DNA of 25,253 bases, taken from the NCBI GenBank assembly GCA_025966335.1, contig JAICRS010000009.1:1-25253 (forward strand), read 5' to 3'. The notes below the pieces were generated by a model, which was not told where the DNA came from, searched no databases, and was given only the letters and a program-made list of their open reading frames with translations. Shown here one piece after another: positions 7,828 through 14,956 of the stretch. The translations under genes and the position numbers were made by a program. Numbering within the stretch: position 1 is the stretch's first letter; every line of letters starts with the position of its first letter. The DNA is from Nocardioidaceae bacterium (GTDB lineage: Bacteria > Actinomycetota > Actinomycetes > Propionibacteriales > Nocardioidaceae).

Positions 7828-8652
7828 ATGCCGATGCGGGTTCTGGTCACCGGCGCCGCCGGCAGCATCGGCACCGTGGTCTGCAGTGGTCTCGTCGACC
7901 GCGGCCACGACGTCGTCGGGATGGACCTGAAGGTCGAGCCGGAAGGCTTCACCGGCGCCTGGTTCACCGCCGACTGCGGGGACCCCGACGCCGTGGAGGC
8001 GGTGTTCGGCGCGGTCGTCGGCGGCGGTGGCCTGGACGCCGTGGTGCACCTGGCCAGCATCCCGACCGAGGACTCCCTGCCCACCATCCTCGAGTCACAC
8101 GTGATCACCACCGGCGCGCTGCTCGACGCGATGGTCGCGCACGGGGTGAACCGGATCGTCTACGCGAGCAGCAACCACGCGGTCGGACGGACTCCCCGGA
8201 GCGACCGGCTCGGCACCGACGTCCGGCCGAGGCCGGACACGTTCTACGGCGTGGGCAAAGTGGCCGCCGAGGCACTGCTCAGCCTGTACGTCGACCGCTA
8301 CGGCATCGACGCCGTCGCCGCCCGGATCGGCAGCTTCCTGCCGCAGCCGGAGAGCCGGCGTGGCCTGTCGACCTGGCTGTCGCACGACGACGCGGTGCGA
8401 ATGGTGGACGCCTGCCTGAGCGCACCGGACCCCGGGTTCGCGGTGATCTACGGGATCTCGGCGAACACCCGGGCATGGTGGGACCTCGAGCCGGGGCGCG
8501 CGCTCGGCTACCACCCGCGCGACGACGCCGAGCAGTTCGCGGCCCAGGTCGAGCAGGCACCGGCGACCGAGGAGGACGAGGTCGAAGCCGGCTACGTGGG
8601 CGGACCGTTCGTCACCGAGCGCTACTTCCGCCCCGCTAGCCTTCGCCCATGA
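7828..8652 (+). CDS. NAD-dependent epimerase/dehydratase, uronate dehydrogenase-like
   Basis: 274-aa extended SDR. The Rossmann motif GAAGSIG is at 9-15, the catalytic region SSNHAVG at 114-120 and the YxxxK pair at Y140/K144. The C-terminal features RIGSFLP, LSTWLSHDD and the YGIS..TRAWWD..ALGY segment resemble uronate dehydrogenases (oxidising uronic acids to aldaro-lactones). The substrate is unproven. Its place between the PNP and PGM2-like genes hints at a sugar released from nucleosides, but that is inference. ATG 7828 follows PNP by 3 bp; ATG 7834, 7 nt behind GAGG, is an equally plausible start. Its stop overlaps the next ATG (8649-8652). Confidence 0.72.
   Translation: MPMRVLVTGAAGSIGTVVCSGLVDRGHDVVGMDLKVEPEGFTGAWFTADCGDPDAVEAVFGAVVGGGGLDAVVHLASIPTEDSLPTILESHVITTGALLDAMVAHGVNRIVYASSNHAVGRTPRSDRLGTDVRPRPDTFYGVGKVAAEALLSLYVDRYGIDAVAARIGSFLPQPESRRGLSTWLSHDDAVRMVDACLSAPDPGFAVIYGISANTRAWWDLEPGRALGYHPRDDAEQFAAQVEQAPATEEDEVEAGYVGGPFVTERYFRPASLRP
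8637..8642 (+). promoter_or_regulatory. Possible internal -10 (TAGCCT) before the mutase gene
   Basis: TAGCCT, 6-nt spacer, ATG 8649. It lies inside the last codons of the SDR gene, so the mutase gene may have its own leaderless transcript in addition to readthrough. No ribosome site is visible in front of ATG 8649. Confidence 0.4.
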
Positions 8653-10340
8653 CCGACATGGCTGACCTGCTCGATCGCGCCCGGAGCTGGGCCGCCGAGG
8701 ACCCGGACCCGAAGACCAGGAGCGAGCTCGAGCAGCTCGTCGGCGCTGTCACGGGGGACCCGTCGGGGCCCGCGGCGCTCGACCTCGCCGACCGCTTCGA
8801 CGGCCGTCTGGAGTTCGGCACCGCCGGCCTGCGGGGTGCCCTGGGGGCCGGTCCGAACCGGATGAACCGGGCGGTGGTGATCCGCGCGGCGGCAGGGCTG
8901 GCGTCGTACCTGAGGAAGCACGGTGCCGGCCCCGGCGACACGGTCGTCGTCGGCTACGACGCCCGGCACGGCTCGGACGTGTTCGCGGAGGACACGGCTG
9001 CGGTGATGGCCGGCGCGGGACTCGACGCGAGGGTGCTCCCCCGGCCGCTGCCGACACCGGTGCTGGCCTACGCGATCCGGGAGCTCGGCTGCGTGGCCGG
9101 GGTGATGGTCACCGCCTCGCACAACCCGCCGCAGGACAACGGGTACAAGGTCTATCTCGGCGACGGCAGCCAAATCGTCCCGCCGGCCGACGAGCAGATC
9201 TCCGCGGAGATCGACGCCGTCGGCCCCCTCGGGTCGGTGCCGAGAGCCGAAGGCTGGACCACGCTCGGTGACGACGTGGTCGACGCCTACCTCAAGAGCG
9301 TGAGCGACCTCGCCGCGCCGAGCGGGCCACGCGCGCTGACCATGGTCTACACGCCGCTGCACGGCGTCGGCGGCGAGTCGGTGGTCCGGGTGCTGGAGCA
9401 GGCCGGCTTCTCGGCGCCGCACCTGGCCGTGGCGCAGGCCGAGCCGGACCCGGAGTTCCCGACCGTGGCATTCCCGAACCCCGAGGAACCCGGCGCGATG
9501 GACCTCGCGATCCGGCTCGCCGGTGAGGTCGGTGCCGACGTCGTGGTCGCCAACGACCCGGATGCCGACCGGTGCGCGGTCGCCGTCCCCGGTCCGCACG
9601 GCTGGCGGATGCTGCGCGGCGACGAGGTGGGTGCGCTGCTCGCGGACTTCCTGCTGCGGCTCGGTGTCCCGGGCATCTACGCGACGACCATCGTGTCGTC
9701 CTCGCTGCTCGCGAAGATGGCAGCGGCCCACGGCCAGGAGTACCGCGAGACGCTGACCGGGTTCAAGTGGCTCGGCCGGATCGACGGGTTGGCGTTCGGC
9801 TACGAGGAGGCGCTCGGCTACTGCGTGGCGCCCGAGCTGGTCCGGGACAAGGACGGGGTCTCCGCGCTGCTGCGGGTCGCCGAGCTCGCCGCCGCGCTGA
9901 AGGCCGAGGGTCGCACCCTGGACGACCGGCTCGACGACATCGCCCGCGCCTACGGCCTGCACGCGACCGACCAGCTCTCGGTGCGGGTCAGCGACCTGGG
10001 CCGGATCGGTGCCGCGATGAGCCGGCTCAGGTCGACCCCGCCGACGTCGTTGGGAGGTCTGCCGGTCGAGGGCGTCGACGACCTCGCCGAGGGCGGTGCC
10101 GATCTGCCCCCGACCGAGGGCCTGCGCTACCGGCTCTCGGGGGACGCCCGCGTGATCGTGCGGCCGTCCGGCACCGAACCGAAGATCAAGTGCTACCTCG
10201 AGGTGGTGGTGCCCGTCGAGGGCGACGAGCCGGGTGCGGCCGATGCGGCTCGGATCGCCGCGGCGGGACGCCTGGACGCCATCCGTTCCGACCTGGCCCG
10301 GGCGGCCGGCCTCGAGGAGCCGGTCAGAGGAACAGGCTGA
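8649..10340 (+). CDS. pmmB: Phosphohexomutase family protein, PGM2-like; probable phosphopentomutase
   Basis: 563-aa alpha-D-phosphohexomutase. Motifs in order: FGTAGLRG (56-63), the phosphoserine loop TASHNP with Ser158, metal-binding NDPDADR (302-308), sugar-binding GYEEALGY, and phosphate-binding RPSGTEPK (505-512). Length and local sequence (HNPPQDNGYKVY, DKDGVSALL) resemble eukaryotic PGM2, which acts best as a phosphopentomutase, more than the 450-aa PMM/PGM enzymes. It corresponds to M. tuberculosis pmmB (Rv3308), also next to the PNP gene. Position between PNP and deoC, with no deoB in the window, suggests it converts (deoxy)ribose-1-P to the 5-phosphate; phosphomannomutase or phosphoglucomutase activity remains possible. 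Its tail overlaps the convergent PH-domain gene by 17 bp. Confidence 0.88.
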   Translation: MTDMADLLDRARSWAAEDPDPKTRSELEQLVGAVTGDPSGPAALDLADRFDGRLEFGTAGLRGALGAGPNRMNRAVVIRAAAGLASYLRKHGAGPGDTVVVGYDARHGSDVFAEDTAAVMAGAGLDARVLPRPLPTPVLAYAIRELGCVAGVMVTASHNPPQDNGYKVYLGDGSQIVPPADEQISAEIDAVGPLGSVPRAEGWTTLGDDVVDAYLKSVSDLAAPSGPRALTMVYTPLHGVGGESVVRVLEQAGFSAPHLAVAQAEPDPEFPTVAFPNPEEPGAMDLAIRLAGEVGADVVVANDPDADRCAVAVPGPHGWRMLRGDEVGALLADFLLRLGVPGIYATTIVSSSLLAKMAAAHGQEYRETLTGFKWLGRIDGLAFGYEEALGYCVAPELVRDKDGVSALLRVAELAAALKAEGRTLDDRLDDIARAYGLHATDQLSVRVSDLGRIGAAMSRLRSTPPTSLGGLPVEGVDDLAEGGADLPPTEGLRYRLSGDARVIVRPSGTEPKIKCYLEVVVPVEGDEPGAADAARIAAAGRLDAIRSDLARAAGLEEPVRGTG

Positions 10341-10968
10341 CCGCGAACGCCGTACCGGTGAGGGCGAGTGCGGCGATCTCGGGCCAGGCGTACAACCGGC
10401 GCGGTCCGGCGGCCGGCTCTCCGGCCGCCTCCTTCTTCGCCTGCGCCACCAGCTCGTCGATGCGGACCTCCACGAAGCTCTGGTAGCTCATCGTGGTCTG
10501 CTCCGGAGCGGCCTTCTCGGCCATGTCGACGAACTCGCGGACCCGGCTGGTCCCGAGCAGGCTGGGGGTGGCTGCGGACCTGCGGCGCCTGACCATGTCC
10601 TTCATCGACCGGCCGATCCCGACGCACACGAACCGCTGCTCCCCCGCCCAGACGTACAGCACCTGGCGGACGCTCACGTCGTCGATGAGCACCAGCGGGA
10701 TCTCGACGTCGCGTACGGAGTTCCTCAGCAGCAGGCGGTCGGAGTAGGCGATGGCCCGCGGACGCAGCTGGGTCAGCCAGGTGAGCACGCCGAACAGCAG
10801 CACGCCGAGCGCCACCTGGAGACCGGTGACCGTGTGCACCCGGAAGGCGACGTAGCCCACGACGACGGCGACGAAGACCAGACCCGCGTAGCCGACGAAG
10901 CGCCCGCTGGTCGGCTTGAACCGCTCGACGGGGTGGGCGCCGGGTGAGTCCGCTCCGGAGGTGGCCAT
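10324..10968 (-). CDS. PH-domain membrane protein, function unknown
   Basis: 214-aa protein with two N-terminal membrane segments (about 24-44 and 48-67), then a bacterial PH-like domain (about 70-115, RAIAYSDRLLLRNSVRDVEIPLVLIDDVSV...). A basic stretch (VRRRRS), an amphipathic region and one C-terminal membrane segment (about 195-213) follow. Such proteins are frequent in actinobacteria and have no assigned role. The 17-bp tail overlap with the convergent mutase gene places both stops inside the other gene. Start ATG 10968 has no ribosome site but lies 6 nt behind a CAGAAT box (minus strand, 10975-10980), compatible with leaderless expression. Confidence 0.8.
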   Translation of the reverse strand: MATSGADSPGAHPVERFKPTSGRFVGYAGLVFVAVVVGYVAFRVHTVTGLQVALGVLLFGVLTWLTQLRPRAIAYSDRLLLRNSVRDVEIPLVLIDDVSVRQVLYVWAGEQRFVCVGIGRSMKDMVRRRRSAATPSLLGTSRVREFVDMAEKAAPEQTTMSYQSFVEVRIDELVAQAKKEAAGEPAAGPRRLYAWPEIAALALTGTAFAVSLFL

Positions 10969-11020
10969 GCCCCGATTCTGCCTGCCTCGGCGCGATTCTC
11001 CACAACCGCGGCCCCGGACC

Positions 11021-11026
11021 TATGCT
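11021..11026 (+). promoter_or_regulatory. -10 box TATGCT, leaderless start of deoC
   Basis: TATGCT, 6-nt spacer, GTG 11033. This fixes deoC translation at 11033 rather than at a more upstream in-frame ATG (10916) that would overlap the divergent PH-domain gene. It would drive the deoC-ALDH-ALDH-kinase run. Confidence 0.6.
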
Positions 11027-11032
11027 TGCCCG

Positions 11033-12016
11033 GTGACTACCGTCGTGAACCCGGCGGCGAGCGCGGCCACCGACCTGGCCGAGGCCACCTCGTCGAACGC
11101 TGCCCTCCGCCGCTTCCTGCACGGCCTGCCCGGCGTCGACCAGGTAGGCGCCGAGGCCCGGGCCGCCGGCCTGGCGACCCGCTCGATCAAGACCACCGCG
11201 AAGCAGTTCGCGATCGACCTGGCGATCCGGATGGTCGACCTGACCACGCTGGAGGGACAGGACACCCCGGGCAAGGTCCGCGCGCTCAGCGCCAAGGCCA
11301 TGCGTCCCGACCCGGCGGACCCGACCTGCCCGCAGGTCGCCGCCGTGTGCGTGTACCCGGACATGGTCACCACCGCCAAGCAGACGTTGGGCGACAGCGG
11401 CGTGCACGTGGCGTCCGTGGCGACGGCCTTCCCCTCCGGGCGGGCCGCGCTCGACATCAAGCTCGCCGACACCCGCGACGCCGTCGAGGCCGGTGCCGAC
11501 GAGATCGACATGGTGATCGACCGGGGCGCGTTCCTCTCCGGTCGCTACCTCGAGGTCTTCGAGGAGATCGTCGCCGTCCGTGACGCGTGCGCGCGTCCCG
11601 ACGGGTCCCGGGCGCACCTCAAGGTGATCTTCGAGACCGGTGAGCTGCAGACCTTCGACAACATCCGCCGGGTCTCCTGGCTGGCGATGATCGCCGGCGC
11701 GCACTTCATCAAGACCTCCACCGGCAAGGTGCAGCCCGCGGCGACCATGCCCGGCACGCTGGTGATGCTCGAGGCGGTCCGCGACTTCCGGGAGGCGACC
11801 GGCCAGATGGTCGGCGTGAAGCCCGCCGGCGGCATCCGGTCCAGCAAGGAGGCGATCAAGTACCTCGTGATGGTCAACGAGGTGGCCGGCCCCGACTGGC
11901 TCGACCCGGACTGGTTCCGGTTCGGCGCCTCGTCCCTGCTCAACGACCTGCTGATGCAGCGCACGAAGATGAACACCGGCCGCTACTCCGGCCCCGACTA
12001 CTTCACCCTGGACTGA
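11033..12016 (+). CDS. deoC: Deoxyribose-phosphate aldolase
   Basis: Class I aldolase that splits 2-deoxyribose-5-phosphate into glyceraldehyde-3-phosphate and acetaldehyde, the last step of deoxynucleoside catabolism. 327 aa. The Schiff-base Lys is K227 in FIKTSTGK and the second active-site Lys is K263 in VGVKPAGGIR. Upstream motifs VAAVCVYP and GADEIDMVIDRG are also family-typical. It is somewhat longer than the ~220-aa E. coli-class short forms, because of an N-terminal helical extension, as in other actinobacterial and animal DeoC. It is followed after 4 bp by an aldehyde dehydrogenase gene, which suggests direct disposal of the acetaldehyde product. Confidence 0.95.
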   Translation: MTTVVNPAASAATDLAEATSSNAALRRFLHGLPGVDQVGAEARAAGLATRSIKTTAKQFAIDLAIRMVDLTTLEGQDTPGKVRALSAKAMRPDPADPTCPQVAAVCVYPDMVTTAKQTLGDSGVHVASVATAFPSGRAALDIKLADTRDAVEAGADEIDMVIDRGAFLSGRYLEVFEEIVAVRDACARPDGSRAHLKVIFETGELQTFDNIRRVSWLAMIAGAHFIKTSTGKVQPAATMPGTLVMLEAVRDFREATGQMVGVKPAGGIRSSKEAIKYLVMVNEVAGPDWLDPDWFRFGASSLLNDLLMQRTKMNTGRYSGPDYFTLD

Positions 12017-12020
12017 CGAC

Positions 12021-13490
12021 ATGGTTTCGACAAGCTCCACCTCCGGGCCGTTCCAGTACGCCCCAGCTCCCGAGTCACGGTCGGTCGTCGACATCAAGTC
12101 GTCGTACGGCCTGTTCATCAACGGCGAGTTCGTCGACCCTTCCGGCGGGCGGTCGTTCAAGACGATCAGCCCCGCGACCGAGGAGGTGCTCGCCGAGGTC
12201 GGCGAGGCCTCCGCCGACGACGTCGACAACGCGGTGAAGGCGGCCCGCCGGGCCTACACCCGGGTCTGGTCGAAGATGTCGGGCCGCGAACGCAGCAAGT
12301 ACCTCTACCGGATCGCGCGGATCATCCAGGAACGCGCCCGTGAGCTCGCGGTGCTGGAGTCGCTCGACAACGGCAAGCCGATCAAGGAGTCCCGCGACGT
12401 CGACGTGCCACTGGTGGCGGCGTACTTCTTCTACTACGCCGGCTGGGCGGACAAGCTCGAGTACGCCGGGTTCTCAACGAGAGAGTCCGGACCTCCGAAG
12501 CCTTTGGGGGTGGCGGGACAGGTGATCCCGTGGAACTTCCCGCTGCTCATGCTGGCCTGGAAGATCGCACCGGCGCTGGCCTGTGGCAACACCGTCGTGC
12601 TCAAGCCGGCCGAGACCACACCGCTGACCGCCCTGCTGTTCGCGGAGATCTGCCAGCAGGCGGACCTGCCGCCGGGTGTCGTCAACATCATCACCGGCGC
12701 AGGTGAGACCGGCCGGGCGCTGGTCACCCACGACGACGTGGACAAGGTCGCGTTCACCGGGTCCACCGACGTCGGGCGGCAGATCGCCAAGGCCGTGGCC
12801 GGCACCGACAAGAAGGTCACCCTCGAGCTCGGCGGCAAGGCCGCCAACATCGTCTTCGACGACGCCCCGGTGGACCAGGCCGTCGAGGGCATCGTCAACG
12901 GCATCTTCTTCAACCAGGGCCACGTCTGCTGCGCCGGCTCCCGGCTGCTCGTGCAGGAGTCGGTCGCCGACGACGTGCTCGAGCGGCTCAAGCGGCGGAT
13001 GGCCACGCTGCGCGTCGGTGACCCGCTGGACAAGAACACCGACATCGGTGCGATCAACTCCGCCGAGCAGCTGGCGAAGATCAAGGAGCTGTCCGAGGTC
13101 GGCGAGGCCGAGGGCGCGGGACGCTGGTCACCCCAGTGCGAGCTGCCCACCAACGGCTTCTGGTTCCCGCCGACGATCTTCACCGGCGTCACCCAGGCGC
13201 ACCGGATCGCCCGCGAGGAGATCTTCGGGCCGGTGCTGTCGGTGATCACCTTCCGCACCCCGGCCGAGGCGGTGGAGAAGGCCAACAACACCCCGTTCGG
13301 GCTGTCCGCCGGTGTGTGGACCGACAAGGGGTCCCGGATCCTCTGGACGGCGAACCAGCTCCGCGCCGGCGTCGTCTGGGCCAACACGTTCAACAAGTTC
13401 GACCCCACCAGCCCCTTCGGCGGCTACAAGGAGTCCGGTTACGGCCGCGAGGGCGGCCGGCACGGTCTGGAGGCCTACCTTGCCCACTGA
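12021..13490 (+). CDS. Aldehyde dehydrogenase, catalytic subunit (ALDH16 domain 1-like)
   Basis: 489-aa NAD(P)-dependent aldehyde dehydrogenase. Motifs: IPWNFPLLMLAWKIAPALACGN (about 169-190), FTGSTDVG, LELGGK with E269, and the catalytic FFNQGHVCCAG with C303/C304. The C-terminal EEIFGPVLSV and GGYKESGYGREGG segments are also present, so it looks fully active. The segment LLVQESVADDVLERLKRRM...DIGAINSAEQL resembles the first domain of ALDH16 enzymes. It starts 4 bp after deoC without a ribosome site, probably by translational coupling. The first residues (VSTSST) are encoded by a REP-like GGTTTCGACAAGCTC motif; conserved sequence seems to begin at FQYAPAPESRSVVDI. The likely substrate is DeoC-derived acetaldehyde (inference from position). 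Confidence 0.92.
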   Translation: MVSTSSTSGPFQYAPAPESRSVVDIKSSYGLFINGEFVDPSGGRSFKTISPATEEVLAEVGEASADDVDNAVKAARRAYTRVWSKMSGRERSKYLYRIARIIQERARELAVLESLDNGKPIKESRDVDVPLVAAYFFYYAGWADKLEYAGFSTRESGPPKPLGVAGQVIPWNFPLLMLAWKIAPALACGNTVVLKPAETTPLTALLFAEICQQADLPPGVVNIITGAGETGRALVTHDDVDKVAFTGSTDVGRQIAKAVAGTDKKVTLELGGKAANIVFDDAPVDQAVEGIVNGIFFNQGHVCCAGSRLLVQESVADDVLERLKRRMATLRVGDPLDKNTDIGAINSAEQLAKIKELSEVGEAEGAGRWSPQCELPTNGFWFPPTIFTGVTQAHRIAREEIFGPVLSVITFRTPAEAVEKANNTPFGLSAGVWTDKGSRILWTANQLRAGVVWANTFNKFDPTSPFGGYKESGYGREGGRHGLEAYLAH

Positions 13491-14361
13491 GTCGCGCATC
13501 GACGTCAGGAAGACCTACAAGCTCTACATCGGCGGCGCGTTCCCGCGTTCCGAGTCCGGACGCTCCTACGTGGTCTCCGACAGCAAGGGCACCTTCCTCG
13601 CCAACGCGTCGCAGGCCTCGCGCAAGGACGCCCGCGACGCGGTGCAGGCAGCCCGCAAGGCCTTCGGCGGATGGTCCGGGAGGACCGCCTACAACCGGGG
13701 CCAGGTCGTCTACCGGGTCGCGGAGGTCCTCGAGGGGCGACGCGCCCAGTTCGTCGACGAGGTGCAGCGCTCGGAGGGGCTGGGCAAGCGTGCCGCCGAG
13801 AACGTGCTCGACCTGTCCGTGGACCGGCTGGTCTGGTACGCCGGCTGGGCCGACAAGATCACCCAGGTGGCCGGCGGCGCCAATCCGATCGCCGGGCCGT
13901 TCTTCAACTTCTCGATGCCAGAGCCCACCGGCGTGGTGGCGGTGGTGGCGCCGCAGCAGTCCTCGCTGCTCGGCCTGGTGTCGGTGCTCGCGCCGGTGGT
14001 CGTCACCGGCAACACCGCCGTGGTGGTGACCTCCTTCGAGCGGCCGCTTCCCGCGATCACGCTCTCCGAGGTGCTGGCCACCTCGGACGTGCCCGGCGGC
14101 GTGGTCAACATGCTGACCGGTTCCGCGGCCGAGGTGGCTCCCTGGCTCGCCTCCCACATGGACGTGAACGCGATCGACCTGGCCGGGGTCGAGGACCCCG
14201 ACCTGGCCCGCTCGCTGGAGGAGGCCGCGGCCGAGAACCTCAAGCGGGTGGTCCGTCCCGGTGCCTTCGGTACGACGAGCGACTGGACCGCGGAGCCGGG
14301 CACCGAACGGCTGACGTCATTCCTGGAGACCAAGACCGTGTGGCACCCGATCGGTATCTGA
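13480..14361 (+). CDS. Short non-catalytic ALDH paralogue (ALDH16 domain 2-like pseudo-enzyme)
   Basis: 293-aa protein with the N-terminal coenzyme-domain fold of an aldehyde dehydrogenase (YKLYIGGAFPRSESGRSY, VVAPQQSSLLGLVSVLAPVVVTGNT, GGVVNMLTGS). It has no LELGGK, no catalytic Cys and no C-terminal catalytic domain. The C-terminus (VNAIDLAG...AAAENLKRVVR...TKTVWHPIGI) resembles the degenerate second domain of ALDH16. The sequence is clean and has no internal stops, so this is not decay. The start is TTG 13480 with a perfect GGAGG (13469-13473) 6 nt upstream, overlapping the catalytic ALDH gene by 11 bp; no ATG/GTG start fits without losing conserved N-terminal sequence. Probably a regulatory or structural partner of the adjacent enzyme (inference). 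Confidence 0.82.
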   Translation: MPTESRIDVRKTYKLYIGGAFPRSESGRSYVVSDSKGTFLANASQASRKDARDAVQAARKAFGGWSGRTAYNRGQVVYRVAEVLEGRRAQFVDEVQRSEGLGKRAAENVLDLSVDRLVWYAGWADKITQVAGGANPIAGPFFNFSMPEPTGVVAVVAPQQSSLLGLVSVLAPVVVTGNTAVVVTSFERPLPAITLSEVLATSDVPGGVVNMLTGSAAEVAPWLASHMDVNAIDLAGVEDPDLARSLEEAAAENLKRVVRPGAFGTTSDWTAEPGTERLTSFLETKTVWHPIGI

Positions 14362-14368
14362 CGTCGCG

Positions 14369-14956
14369 GTGGCCGCCCGCGTCATCGTCATCGCCGGCCC
14401 GTCCGGTTCCGGCAAGTCCCGGCTCTCGCGACGACTCGGGCTCCCTGTCCTCAACCTCGACGACTTCTACAAGAACGGGAGCGACCCGACCCTCCCGCGG
14501 TTGGCGATGGGCGTGGCCGACTGGGACGACCCCGCGTCCTGGCTGCACGACGACGCACTGCGCGTCATCGAGGCATTGTGCCGCGACGGCGCCGCCGACG
14601 TACCCGTCTACGACATCGCGCAGGACGGCCGGACCGGCAGCCACCGGCTCGAGCTGGACGGTGCGGCGTACTTCGTCGCCGAGGGCATCTTCGCCCAGGA
14701 GATCGTCGCCGACTGCGCCGCCCGCGACCTGCTCGGCGACGCAATCTGCGTGCGGCACCACCGCCTGGTCACGTTCTGGCGCCGGCTGGCGCGCGACCTC
14801 CGGGAGCGCCGCAAGCCACCGTTGATCCTGCTGCGCCGCGGAATCCTGCTGATGCGGTCCGAGCCCCACGTCGTCGCGCACGCCGTGGCACTGGGCTGCG
14901 TGCCGCTGACCCCGGAGCAGGCCTACCGCCGGATCAGCCGACTGACTCGCGGATAG
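14369..14956 (+). CDS. Uridine kinase-like P-loop protein
   Basis: 195-aa P-loop phosphotransferase. Walker A GPSGSGKS is at 10-17, and NLDDFYKNG resembles the acidic DDFY motif of uridine/pantothenate kinases. VPVYDIAQ and an (Arg-rich) lid RRLARDLRERRKPP follow. It could phosphorylate a nucleoside released or imported by the neighbouring system, but the substrate is not readable from sequence. GTG 14369 starts 7 nt after the ALDH paralogue stop, so it is probably the last gene of the deoC transcript. It overlaps the convergent add gene by 23 bp. Confidence 0.78.
   Translation: MAARVIVIAGPSGSGKSRLSRRLGLPVLNLDDFYKNGSDPTLPRLAMGVADWDDPASWLHDDALRVIEALCRDGAADVPVYDIAQDGRTGSHRLELDGAAYFVAEGIFAQEIVADCAARDLLGDAICVRHHRLVTFWRRLARDLRERRKPPLILLRRGILLMRSEPHVVAHAVALGCVPLTPEQAYRRISRLTRG

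Noticed and set aside
10193..12229. A 678-codon minus-strand open frame across deoC and neighbouring genes
   Set aside because: Its protein is low-complexity antisense of deoC, and it runs through parts of three real genes.
13480..14361. Short ALDH paralogue as a pseudogene or frameshifted tail of the preceding gene
   Set aside because: The preceding ALDH is already complete through its C-terminal GGYKESGYGREGG. The short gene has its own ribosome site, intact codons and a defined C-terminus.
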